Shown: positions 1 through 5,067, counted from the first letter of the stretch. The stretch: 5,067 nucleotides of DNA from Candidatus Kerfeldbacteria bacterium (GCA_903867845.1 CAIPSZ010000115.1:1-5067), one strand, 5' to 3'. A program made the numbers and translations. The notes: generated from the sequence alone by a model not told the origin.

Positions 1-2624
1 ACTTGAATGCTCTTGATAACACCGGACGGCAACTTGTCACCCTTCTCGCGGGAGAAGATCTTGATGTCTACGACTTTACCGTGCTCGCCGTGTTCCAGGT
101 ACAGCGAGCTGTCCTTCACGTCCTTGGCTTTCTCGCCGAAGATGGCGCGGAGGAGTTTCTCTTCTGCGGAGAGTTCGGTTTCACCTTTCGGCGTGATCTT
201 GCCGACCAGGATGTCACCGGACGAAACCTGCGCGCCGATGCGCACGATCCCCTCTTCATCCAGGTTGCGCAGCTTCTCTTCCCCAATGTTCGGGATGTCG
301 CGCGTGACGACTTCCGGCCCGAGCTTGGTGTCGCGCACGTCCATAACGAAATCTTCAATGTGAATGGAGGTGTAGCGGTCGGCGTGCACGAGGCGTTCGG
401 AGATGAGGATGGCGTCTTCGTAGTTGCCACCTTCCCATGGGATGAATGCCACGAGCACGTTCTGCCCGAGCGCAAGTTCACCGTGATCCGTCGCCGCACC
501 GTCAGCGAGCACGTCGCCGGCGGCTACCTTCTGGTGCTTCTCCACGATCGGCTTCTGGTTCATGCTGGTGCTGGCATTGGAACGCACGAACTTGCCCATA
601 CGGTAGTGGCGCAGGTTGCCGTCGTCTTCCAGCACTTCCACGTGGCTCCCATCGACCGCGGTCACGACGCCGGCTTGCTTGGAAAGGATGACCTGGCCGG
701 AGTCTTGCGCGGCGCGCGCTTCCACACCCGTGCCCACAATCGGCGCGTTCGGATGGACGAGGGATACGGCTTGGCGCTGCATGTTCGTACCCATCAAGGC
801 GCGCGCGGCGTCGTCGTGTTCGATGAAGGGAATGAGTGACGTGGCAATGGAGATAATCTGGTTCGGCGCCACGTCCATGTAGTCAATCTTGTCGGTCGGA
901 CCAGTCGTTGGCTCGCCGTGGTGGCGAATTTCCGTGCGCTCCACCTGGAAGTACCCGTCATCGTCCAATGGCGTCGTTGCCGCGCAGGTGGTGTGCCGTT
1001 CTTCGGTAAAGGCATCAAGATACTGCACTTCATCCGTGACGTGCGCTTTGACCGGGATGAATTCCAGAGTTTGCTTGGCGAGTTCGCGCGCTTGCGTTTC
1101 GGAAATCTTGTCACCGGGCTTCACGATGTCGGCAATGGCTTCGCGAGCAATTTCACCAACCGCGGCTTTGCCGTCGTTGGCAACTTTGTTAATAACTTTA
1201 CGGAACGGCGTCTCGATGAAACCGAAGTCGTTCACGCGGGCGTAGGAAGAGAGGTGACCGACCAACCCAATGTTCGGACCTTCGGGCGTAGCGATTGGGC
1301 AGATGCGACCGTAGTGCGTGCGGTGCACGTCACGGACGTCGAACCCAGCGCGCTCGCGCGAGAGCCCACCCGGGCCCATGGCCGAGAGACGTCGCTTGTG
1401 TTCGAGTTCGGCCAACGGGTTCGTCTGGTCCATGAACTGCGAGAGCTGCGAGGACATGAAGAACTCCTTAATGGAGCCGATAATCGGCCGCGCGTTGATG
1501 AGCTGGTTCGGCGTGATCGTGGTGATGTCCAGAGTGGACATGCGATCCTTGATGATGCGCTCCATGCGGGAGAGGCCGACGCGGAACTTGTTCTGGACGA
1601 GCTCGCCAATGGCGCGCACGCGGCGGTTGCCAAGGTGGTCAATGTCATCCGCGTCCTTCTGGCTGTTGTTGAGCTTGATGACTTCGTGCAGGATGGAAAC
1701 GAGGTCGTCCTTCTGCAGCACGCGGTGCTCCTTGTCGTTGGCGAAGTTGAAGCCAAAACGCTGGTTCAGCTTGTAGCGACCGACGCGACCGAAGTCGTAG
1801 CGGTCGAAGCTGAAGAACATCTTGGTGATGAGCTCGCGGGCGTTATCCGTCGTTGCCAGGTCGCCCGGACGAATGCGCTTGTACACTTCTTTCAAACCTT
1901 CGGCTTCCGACCGGCTCGGATCCTTTTTCAGCGTGGCGTCTAAGTAGCGACGATCCGGATTGGTGTCCACATCTTTGAACAGCGCAATAATTTCATCATT
2001 GGTACCGTAGCCGAACGCGCGCAGTAGCGCGGTGATGGGCGCTTTGCGCTTGCGGTCGATCTTCACGTACAGGACGTCCTGCGTGTCCGTTTCAATTTCC
2101 AGCCACGCGCCGCGGTTCGGGATAATCTTGGCGCCGTAGTACTTCTGCCCGCGTAGGAACTCGGACGTGAAGAACACGCCCGCGCTGCGGATGAGCTGGC
2201 TGACGACGACGCGCTCAATGCCGTTGATGATGAACGTCCCGCGGTCGGTCATGAGCGGGAAGTCGCCCAGGTAAATCTCCTGCTCTTTAATTTCTCCCGT
2301 CTTCTTGTTCACCAGCTTCGTGGAGACGCGCAGCGGTGCTTCGAACGTCACGTTCTTCGCCTTGGCGGTCAGCTCGTCGAAGCGCGGTTCATCTAGGTAG
2401 TAATTCTGGAACGACAACTCCAAGTCGCGACCGATGAAGTCGCGGATGGGAGAAATTTCGTCGAACAGCTCTTTCAAGCCATCCTCGAAGAACCACTGGT
2501 AACTGCGCTTCTGAATCTCGATGAGGTCGGGCAGGGGCGTGGCCTCATGGAGCTTGGTGAAGGTGGTGCGATTGTTCCCAATCGTGGAACCTTCATGCTG
2601 TACGTAGTGGCGCTTCTTCGACAT
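1..2624 (-). CDS. rpoB: DNA-directed RNA polymerase subunit beta, 3' end cut by window edge
   Basis: Beta subunit of RNA polymerase; with beta' it forms the catalytic core that makes all cellular RNA. The frame is open from ATG at 2624 to the left edge (874 codons, no stop). The start gives MSKKRHYV, followed by the family's early block LPDLIEIQKRSYQWF near residues 32-46. Protrusion and lobe domains follow, then DDIDHLGNRRVR, and the rifampicin-pocket block FMDQTNPL...HKRRLSAMGPGGL (about 397-420; D399, H409 and S414 match E. coli D516, H526 and S531). Further on are THYGRICPIATPEGPNIGL, DYMDV, SLIPFIEHDDAARALMGTNMQRQAV, and NYEDAILISERL with E736-D737 matching E. coli E813-D814. Then come KITPKGETELSAEEKLLRAIFGEKAKDVKDSSL and the flap. 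The window ends before the catalytic lysines and the C-terminal clamp. The large E. coli inserts in the lobe and after the flap are absent; an extra segment of about 47 residues sits at about 478-528. Identity is certain; the family suggests a full length of about 1,100-1,200. Confidence 0.98.
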   Translation of the reverse strand, partial: MSKKRHYVQHEGSTIGNNRTTFTKLHEATPLPDLIEIQKRSYQWFFEDGLKELFDEISPIRDFIGRDLELSFQNYYLDEPRFDELTAKAKNVTFEAPLRVSTKLVNKKTGEIKEQEIYLGDFPLMTDRGTFIINGIERVVVSQLIRSAGVFFTSEFLRGQKYYGAKIIPNRGAWLEIETDTQDVLYVKIDRKRKAPITALLRAFGYGTNDEIIALFKDVDTNPDRRYLDATLKKDPSRSEAEGLKEVYKRIRPGDLATTDNARELITKMFFSFDRYDFGRVGRYKLNQRFGFNFANDKEHRVLQKDDLVSILHEVIKLNNSQKDADDIDHLGNRRVRAIGELVQNKFRVGLSRMERIIKDRMSTLDITTITPNQLINARPIIGSIKEFFMSSQLSQFMDQTNPLAELEHKRRLSAMGPGGLSRERAGFDVRDVHRTHYGRICPIATPEGPNIGLVGHLSSYARVNDFGFIETPFRKVINKVANDGKAAVGEIAREAIADIVKPGDKISETQARELAKQTLEFIPVKAHVTDEVQYLDAFTEERHTTCAATTPLDDDGYFQVERTEIRHHGEPTTGPTDKIDYMDVAPNQIISIATSLIPFIEHDDAARALMGTNMQRQAVSLVHPNAPIVGTGVEARAAQDSGQVILSKQAGVVTAVDGSHVEVLEDDGNLRHYRMGKFVRSNASTSMNQKPIVEKHQKVAAGDVLADGAATDHGELALGQNVLVAFIPWEGGNYEDAILISERLVHADRYTSIHIEDFVMDVRDTKLGPEVVTRDIPNIGEEKLRNLDEEGIVRIGAQVSSGDILVGKITPKGETELSAEEKLLRAIFGEKAKDVKDSSLYLEHGEHGKVVDIKIFSREKGDKLPSGVIKSIQ

Positions 2625-2899
2625 ATGGGGGTAAGCGAGAAGAGGGAGAAGAAAAAATTGGGTAAAGAATTTTCGCTCGACCTTGACAGGTCAGGCTCCG
2701 AGGGACTACGAAATGCGTCTCACGAATAGCGCAGCAGGATCCGGACACAAAACTGCTCCTTCCGCGTATACGGTATTCGGAAAGAGGGTAGAAATGCGTC
2801 CTTCTACTGAGCGTGGTGCATGTTGTAGGCCTTTGCCCCGATAGTATCTGAGGGGCGCTCGGATCTCCGCCAACGTGTGGGGAGGAGCTAGGTGTGGAT
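2625..2899 (-). promoter_or_regulatory. Long 5' leader of rpoB with no Shine-Dalgarno
   Basis: From the inferred start site near 2899 to the rpoB ATG the leader is about 275 nt and has no convincing gene on the minus strand. Two small hairpins are visible: GCCCC/GGGGC arms at 2835-2839 and 2852-2856, with inner GATA/TATC, and GACCT-TGAC-AGGTC at 2679-2692. A 10-bp direct repeat lies inside it. The last 30 nt (2657-2628) are almost pure pyrimidine and the bases before the ATG are CTTACCCCCAT, so no purine-rich ribosome site is present. Near its 5' end the leader reads CTCCTCC, which resembles the 3' end of 16S rRNA. A regulatory role is inference. The leader could also simply be untranslated spacer, or the real start site could be closer to the gene. 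Confidence 0.45.
2710..2800. repeat. 10-bp direct repeat in the rpoB leader
   Basis: GAAATGCGTC occurs at 2710-2719 and again at 2791-2800, 81 bp apart, both inside the rpoB leader. There is no further similarity around the copies. It could be a binding site for a regulator or chance; no known motif is recognised. Confidence 0.3.
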
Positions 2900-2901
2900 A
2901 A
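2893..2901 (+). promoter_or_regulatory. Exact DnaA box at the rpoB start site
   Basis: TGTGGATAA is the exact reverse complement of the consensus DnaA box TTATCCACA. It covers the predicted rpoB transcription start, 4 bp downstream of the -10 element. A bound DnaA here would be expected to block promoter escape or start-site access; that is inference. The sequence match is certain and the function is not. Confidence 0.5.
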
Positions 2902-2905
2902 AGTG

Positions 2906-2934
2906 AACGTAATAGAAACCCGTATTCCTGTCAA
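2906..2934 (-). promoter_or_regulatory. Probable sigma70-type promoter of rpoB
   Basis: On the minus strand a perfect -35 TTGACA (2934-2929) is followed by a 17-bp spacer and TACGTT (2911-2906), which keeps the most important -10 bases (first T, second A, last T). The predicted start is near 2899. It lies downstream of the ligase gene's putative terminator and points into rpoB, consistent with rpoB being its own transcription unit. The -10 is only a half match, so the call is moderate. Confidence 0.5.
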
Positions 2935-2943
2935 GGATTGGGG

Positions 2944-2952
2944 TGTGGATAA
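2944..2952 (+). promoter_or_regulatory. Exact DnaA box upstream of the rpoB -35
   Basis: This is a second exact TGTGGATAA in the same orientation, 51 bp from the first and ending the same run GGTGTGGATAA. It sits 9 bp upstream of the -35 TTGACA, so the two boxes bracket the promoter. The spacing is close to five helical turns, which would put both sites on the same face of the DNA. Confidence 0.5.
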
Positions 2953-2997
2953 GTCCTGGTCGATTTTTTGGCTAATCTTGGGCTAAACTACCCACCA

Positions 2998-3022
2998 GAA
3001 AAATACTTATCCCAGGGGTAAG
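2998..3022 (-). terminator. Weak intrinsic terminator after the Mur ligase gene
   Basis: Eighteen bases after the ligase stop codon, the minus strand has CTTACC-CCTGG-GATAAG (3022-3006), a short stem with one C/A mismatch. It is followed by TA and a run of five T at 3003-2999. The layout is that of a Rho-independent terminator, but the stem is short and imperfect, so partial read-through into rpoB is possible. Confidence 0.4.
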
Positions 3023-3040
3023 AGAAGATAAACTCCTGTT

Positions 3041-4372
3041 TCAGGATGATTTTGAAAGGCTCTGCCAGACCTCGCGTATGACCACGCGGTCATCCCACGG
3101 GATGAGCTGGCCTTTGGCAACGGCCATCACCTCTTCCCCGCCCTTCCCCGTGACCAGAACGACATCACCCGGTTGCGCGAGCTGAAGAAGTTTTTGCAAT
3201 CCCTCACATCGATCCACAATGCGAAAAACTTTTGCCTTCTCAATTTGCTCTGCGGCCAAAGCAACGTCGTCAACAATTTTCTGCGGGTCTTCATCGTACG
3301 GATCTTCATTGCTGATCACAACGACGTCGGCGTGCTCGGCAGCCAGTGTGCCCATCACGCTCCGCTTGGCGTGATCGCGTCCCCCACCTTGCGCGCCAAG
3401 GAGCGTGAGAAAGTGTTTTGGGTGGAGAAGTTGCACCGCTGCGTACGCTGCTTGCAAGCTTGCCGGCTCGTGACTGTAGTCAACGAAGACGCGGAATGGT
3501 GCGTCCAGCTTTACCTCTTCCATGCGTCCGGGCACGCCGGGAAATTTTTCCAGCGCCTTCGCTGCAACCGCTACGTCGTAGTCAAATGCTTTCACGGTCG
3601 AGAGTGTCGCGGAAGCGTTTTCTACGTTGAATGCTCCGAGTAGTGGGAGGTGAACAACTTCATCATTGAAGTGAAACGTCGACGTGCTGGCAGTGCTTAC
3701 AACATTCCGCGTTCGATCAATGACGAGACCCGGCACTTCCTTCACATCGTTCGGTCGCGTGGTAAATCCCACATGGATGTCGGCGGCATGACGTAAGAAT
3801 GAAAATGCATTCGCATCATCCACGTTCGCCACAATGACCGTGGGAATTTTTTTCCCGTTGAAACTCTTCCGCCACGGTCGGTTCAAACTGCCAAAGAGTT
3901 TTTCCTTTGCCGCGCGATAGTTGCGAAAACTCCCATGACTTTCGATGTGCTCAGGGGTGAGGTTGAGAAATACCGCGCCGTCAAACGTTATGCCCAGGTG
4001 ACGTCCTTGCGCCAGACCTTCTGAAGAAATTTCAAGAATCGCCATCGTGCATCCCGCCTGCACAGCACGGTTGAGAAACGCCTGGAGTTCACCTAACCCT
4101 GGCGTCGTCATCTTGCTCCGGTTCGGCCAGGTTTTTCCAAGTAGCCCCCACTGCACCGTAGAAGAAAAAGCCACACGTTCACCGAGCGCAGTAAAGCAGT
4201 GGCTGAGCATCGCGACGGTTGTGGACTTCCCTTTCGTGCCCGTCACGCCAATGACCATCAGCTTACGCGCGGGAAGCCCAGCCTGAATTGCAGCTGTTCG
4301 GGCGCGGAACTGGTGGTACCAGCGGACCACGGGTGTGGGTGCGATTTTTCGAAGGAGTACTTTAGCGTGCAT
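3041..4372 (-). CDS. MurE-like Mur ligase (UDP-N-acetylmuramyl peptide synthetase family), shortened N-terminus
   Basis: ATP-dependent amide ligase of the Mur family; MurE members add the third amino acid to UDP-MurNAc-L-Ala-D-Glu in the cytosol during peptidoglycan synthesis. The 443 residues show P-loop GTKGKST (45-51), TTP (89-91), the MurE-type block EISSEGLAQGRH (114-125), NLTPEHIESHG (137-147) and AAKEKLF, whose K156 matches the carbamylated lysine of the family. Then come GAFNVEN (246-252), GRMEEV (282-287), DYSHEPASL (298-306), GAQGGGRDHAKR (326-337), SNEDPYDEDP (354-363) and GKGGEEV near the end. E. coli MurE is 495 residues with its P-loop near 114; here about 70 residues of the substrate-binding first domain are missing. 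The mDAP-selecting DNPR is replaced by EDPY, so the added amino acid cannot be predicted. The start is fixed by an in-frame TAG at 4384-4382. A weak GGTAGG (4386-4381) lies 8 nt upstream. Mur ligase identity is sure; the exact substrate is not. Confidence 0.9.
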   Translation of the reverse strand: MHAKVLLRKIAPTPVVRWYHQFRARTAAIQAGLPARKLMVIGVTGTKGKSTTVAMLSHCFTALGERVAFSSTVQWGLLGKTWPNRSKMTTPGLGELQAFLNRAVQAGCTMAILEISSEGLAQGRHLGITFDGAVFLNLTPEHIESHGSFRNYRAAKEKLFGSLNRPWRKSFNGKKIPTVIVANVDDANAFSFLRHAADIHVGFTTRPNDVKEVPGLVIDRTRNVVSTASTSTFHFNDEVVHLPLLGAFNVENASATLSTVKAFDYDVAVAAKALEKFPGVPGRMEEVKLDAPFRVFVDYSHEPASLQAAYAAVQLLHPKHFLTLLGAQGGGRDHAKRSVMGTLAAEHADVVVISNEDPYDEDPQKIVDDVALAAEQIEKAKVFRIVDRCEGLQKLLQLAQPGDVVLVTGKGGEEVMAVAKGQLIPWDDRVVIREVWQSLSKSS

Positions 4373-4397
4373 AGCGAAAACCTACCACAGGCACATG

Positions 4398-4406
4398 AAA
4401 ATACCA
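4398..4406 (-). promoter_or_regulatory. Possible extended -10 promoter of the Mur ligase gene
   Basis: Between the strong terminator and the ligase ATG the minus strand carries TGGTATTTT (4406-4398), an extended -10 (TGn plus TATTTT, 4 of 6). No good -35 is seen, which such promoters can tolerate. The start would be near 4391, giving a leader of about 19 nt that contains the GGTAGG ribosome site. The call rests on this one element. Confidence 0.3.
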
Positions 4407-4416
4407 GGGCAATGAT

Positions 4417-4448
4417 AAGAAAAAGCGTCTTCTCCGAGGAGAAGACGC
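4417..4448 (-). terminator. Strong intrinsic terminator upstream of the Mur ligase gene
   Basis: Perfect inverted repeat GCGTCTTCTCC / GGAGAAGACGC (11 bp, at 4448-4438 and 4435-4425). It is best drawn as a 10-bp stem with a four-base loop. On the minus strand it is followed directly by TTTTTCTT (4424-4417). On the plus strand no T-run follows, so the direction is clear. It ends whatever is transcribed from the 4449-4602 side, either the lipoprotein message or a separate short RNA, about 45 nt before the ligase start. Confidence 0.88.
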
Positions 4449-4509
4449 AAATGTTGATATAGGTGCCGGTTTGGCGTTTGTGTTGATTGGATCGAAGTGA
4501 TCCTTTTGT
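4417..4509 (-). ncRNA. Candidate small RNA or attenuated leader
   Basis: A promoter-like element at 4544-4516 and the strong terminator at 4448-4417 would bound a transcript of about 93 nt. Near its 5' end is a hairpin GGATC-ACTTC-GATCC (4503-4489). Then comes an unpaired-looking stretch rich in A and C (about 4488-4449), then the terminator hairpin. It has no plausible coding frame. It does not match tmRNA, 6S, SRP RNA, a tRNA or any riboswitch I know. Alternatives are a leader of the Mur ligase gene stopped by an attenuator, or simply the 3' tail of the lipoprotein message with a chance promoter match. Confidence 0.35.
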
Positions 4510-4515
4510 ATCTGT

Positions 4516-4544
4516 ATACTAGCACGAAAAAGTTATTCTGAGAA
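4516..4544 (-). promoter_or_regulatory. Promoter-like element in front of the candidate small RNA
   Basis: On the minus strand, -35 TTCTCA (4544-4539; 4 of 6), a 17-bp spacer and -10 TAGTAT (4521-4516; 4 of 6) are preceded by TGC, an extended -10. The predicted start is an A near 4509. It lies about 60 bp beyond the lipoprotein stop and points toward the ligase gene. The local sequence is AT-rich, which raises the chance of a false match. Confidence 0.4.
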
Positions 4545-4593
4545 GTACAAAACCTCTAAAACATTAGTAAATAAACGAAGCCGAATTAACTCT

Positions 4594-4602
4594 TGTGGAT
4601 AA
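4594..4602 (+). promoter_or_regulatory. Exact DnaA box next to the lipoprotein stop codon
   Basis: This is a third exact TGTGGATAA, in the same orientation as the two near rpoB. It ends one base before the lipoprotein's TAG stop (4605-4603). It is isolated here, with no second box or AT-rich unwinding region beside it, so it does not look like an origin. Confidence 0.4.
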
Positions 4603-5010
4603 CTACTGTGCTCGAACGAACTTCCCGGTCAGGTCAATCTCCACAAAGTGCTTGGCTGTGCCATTGAGGTAGTTCTGACATTCGTTTGCTGGCTGATCAT
4701 CAATAGGTTGCCGCGGGTTATGGACGAGATCCGCCACCCAACCCGTGGTGAGGTTTTCGGACAAGCACGGACCATTGGAAATATCTTCACCTTGCGCTTG
4801 GAGTGCATTAAAAAATTCCTTTGCTCGTGCTGTAGCAAAGGCAATATCCGCCGCCTTGAGCGTGGCGGTATCCGCAACGCCAGTCGCTTTGTTCACCAGC
4901 GTTCCCGTATCACTCCCCACCTGGTTTGCGGTGTTCACAATCTTCTGGCCCAGGGTGCAGGCTGATAATAGTAAACACATTGTACAAGCGAGTAATACTT
5001 TTATTTTCAT
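4603..5010 (-). CDS. Small predicted lipoprotein of unknown function
   Basis: A 135-residue exported protein. A basic start MKIK, a hydrophobic core (residues 5-15) and the lipobox L15-S16-A17-C18 predict cleavage before C18 and lipid anchoring. The membrane outer face would be the site in a cell with one membrane. Residues 22-75 are polar and Ala/Thr-rich and probably helical. The C-terminal part holds GPCLS (80-84), W91, HNPRQP (97-102), C111 and HFVE (121-124); C82 and C111 could form a disulfide once outside. I recall this pattern in uncharacterised proteins from candidate phyla radiation genomes, but cannot confirm that here, and no function is known to me. The start at 5010 is the only one that leaves a full signal peptide. 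The upstream AAAAAAGGT touches the ATG too closely to be a normal ribosome site. It ends with TAG, 230 bp before the ligase gene. Confidence 0.8.
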   Translation of the reverse strand: MKIKVLLACTMCLLLSACTLGQKIVNTANQVGSDTGTLVNKATGVADTATLKAADIAFATARAKEFFNALQAQGEDISNGPCLSENLTTGWVADLVHNPRQPIDDQPANECQNYLNGTAKHFVEIDLTGKFVRAQ

Positions 5011-5067
5011 ACCTTTTTTGTTTGTATATTTCTGAAAAGAAATATTAATAGTAATAATGAAAGTAAC
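5011..5067 (-). promoter_or_regulatory. AT-rich upstream region of the lipoprotein gene
   Basis: Fifty-seven very AT-rich bases precede the lipoprotein ATG. A TATACA at 5028-5023 could serve as a -10, but no matching -35 is seen and it would leave only a very short leader. The true promoter may lie beyond the window edge. Confidence 0.2.

Noticed and set aside
3..839. Open plus-strand frame of 278 codons opposite rpoB
   Set aside because: It lies codon-on-codon antisense to rpoB. Such frames stay open because rpoB here seldom uses TTA, CTA or TCA codons. The translated product has no recognisable motif and the minus strand is certain to code.
918..1943. Open plus-strand frame of 341 codons opposite rpoB
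   Set aside because: Same antisense phase as the previous case. The translation is a biased mix of V, R, D and A without any family signature.
2683..2712. TTGACA on the plus strand followed by TACGAA at 18 bp
   Set aside because: It resembles a promoter, but TTGACA is the loop side of a small palindrome, and there is no gene on the plus strand for it to serve.
2593..2934. 113-codon minus-strand frame across the rpoB leader
   Set aside because: It would start with TTG inside the promoter's -35, overlaps the rpoB start, and has no ribosome site; its Ser/Pro/Arg-rich product looks non-coding.
2893..3022. Replication origin in the gap upstream of rpoB
   Set aside because: Only two exact DnaA boxes, no clear AT-rich unwinding element or DnaA-trio repeats, and no dnaA, dnaN or rpmH nearby; a regulatory or titration role fits better.
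3173..3643. 156-codon plus-strand frame inside the Mur ligase gene
   Set aside because: It is a shadow of the clear Mur ligase on the other strand; no motifs and no ribosome site.
4382..4396. Four-codon upstream frame (ATG TGC CTG TGG TAG) before the Mur ligase
   Set aside because: Too short to judge and without a ribosome site; useful only because its TAG rules out a longer ligase start.
1..5067. CRISPR array, insertion sequence, tRNA or rRNA
   Set aside because: No regularly spaced repeats, terminal inverted repeats, transposase motifs, or tRNA/rRNA signatures were seen on either strand.

Overview
The window looks like chromosomal DNA from a candidate phyla radiation (Patescibacteria) bacterium with mid-range GC. 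Three things suggest this. The RNA polymerase beta subunit is short and lacks both large E. coli lineage inserts. The MurE-like ligase is shortened at its N-terminus and has the GTKGKST P-loop and a NEDPYDEDP block, which I associate with that group. The small lipoprotein has a C-terminal pattern (GPCLS, HNPRQP, paired Cys, HFVE) that I recall from the same group. The lineage is judged from remembered family features; no search was run. The genes use ordinary stops (TGA, TAG), so there is no sign of UGA recoding.

All three recognisable protein genes lie on the minus strand, so transcription runs from high to low coordinates. Upstream first: a 135-residue lipoprotein (4603-5010); a 230-bp gap (4373-4602) with a promoter-like element, a possible RNA of about 90 nt and a strong intrinsic terminator; a 443-residue MurE-like Mur ligase (3041-4372); a 416-bp gap (2625-3040) with a weak terminator, a good sigma70-type promoter and a long leader; and the first 874 codons of rpoB (1-2624), which runs off the left edge.

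The genes seem to be transcribed as separate units rather than as one operon. Neither rplJ/rplL nor rpoC is visible: rpoB is not directly preceded by rplJL as in the classical cluster, and what lies beyond its 3' end is outside the window. The ligase would act in peptidoglycan precursor synthesis in the cytosol, and the lipoprotein would sit on the outer face of the membrane. I see no functional link among the three beyond adjacency.

The most unusual non-coding signal is three exact DnaA-box 9-mers (TGTGGATAA, all in the same orientation) in 1.7 kb. Two of them flank the inferred rpoB promoter and the third abuts the lipoprotein stop codon. Second is the promoter/hairpin/terminator unit upstream of the ligase, a candidate small RNA or attenuated leader. 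The coding part of the window is otherwise ordinary housekeeping sequence, and I do not see a new multi-gene system in it.
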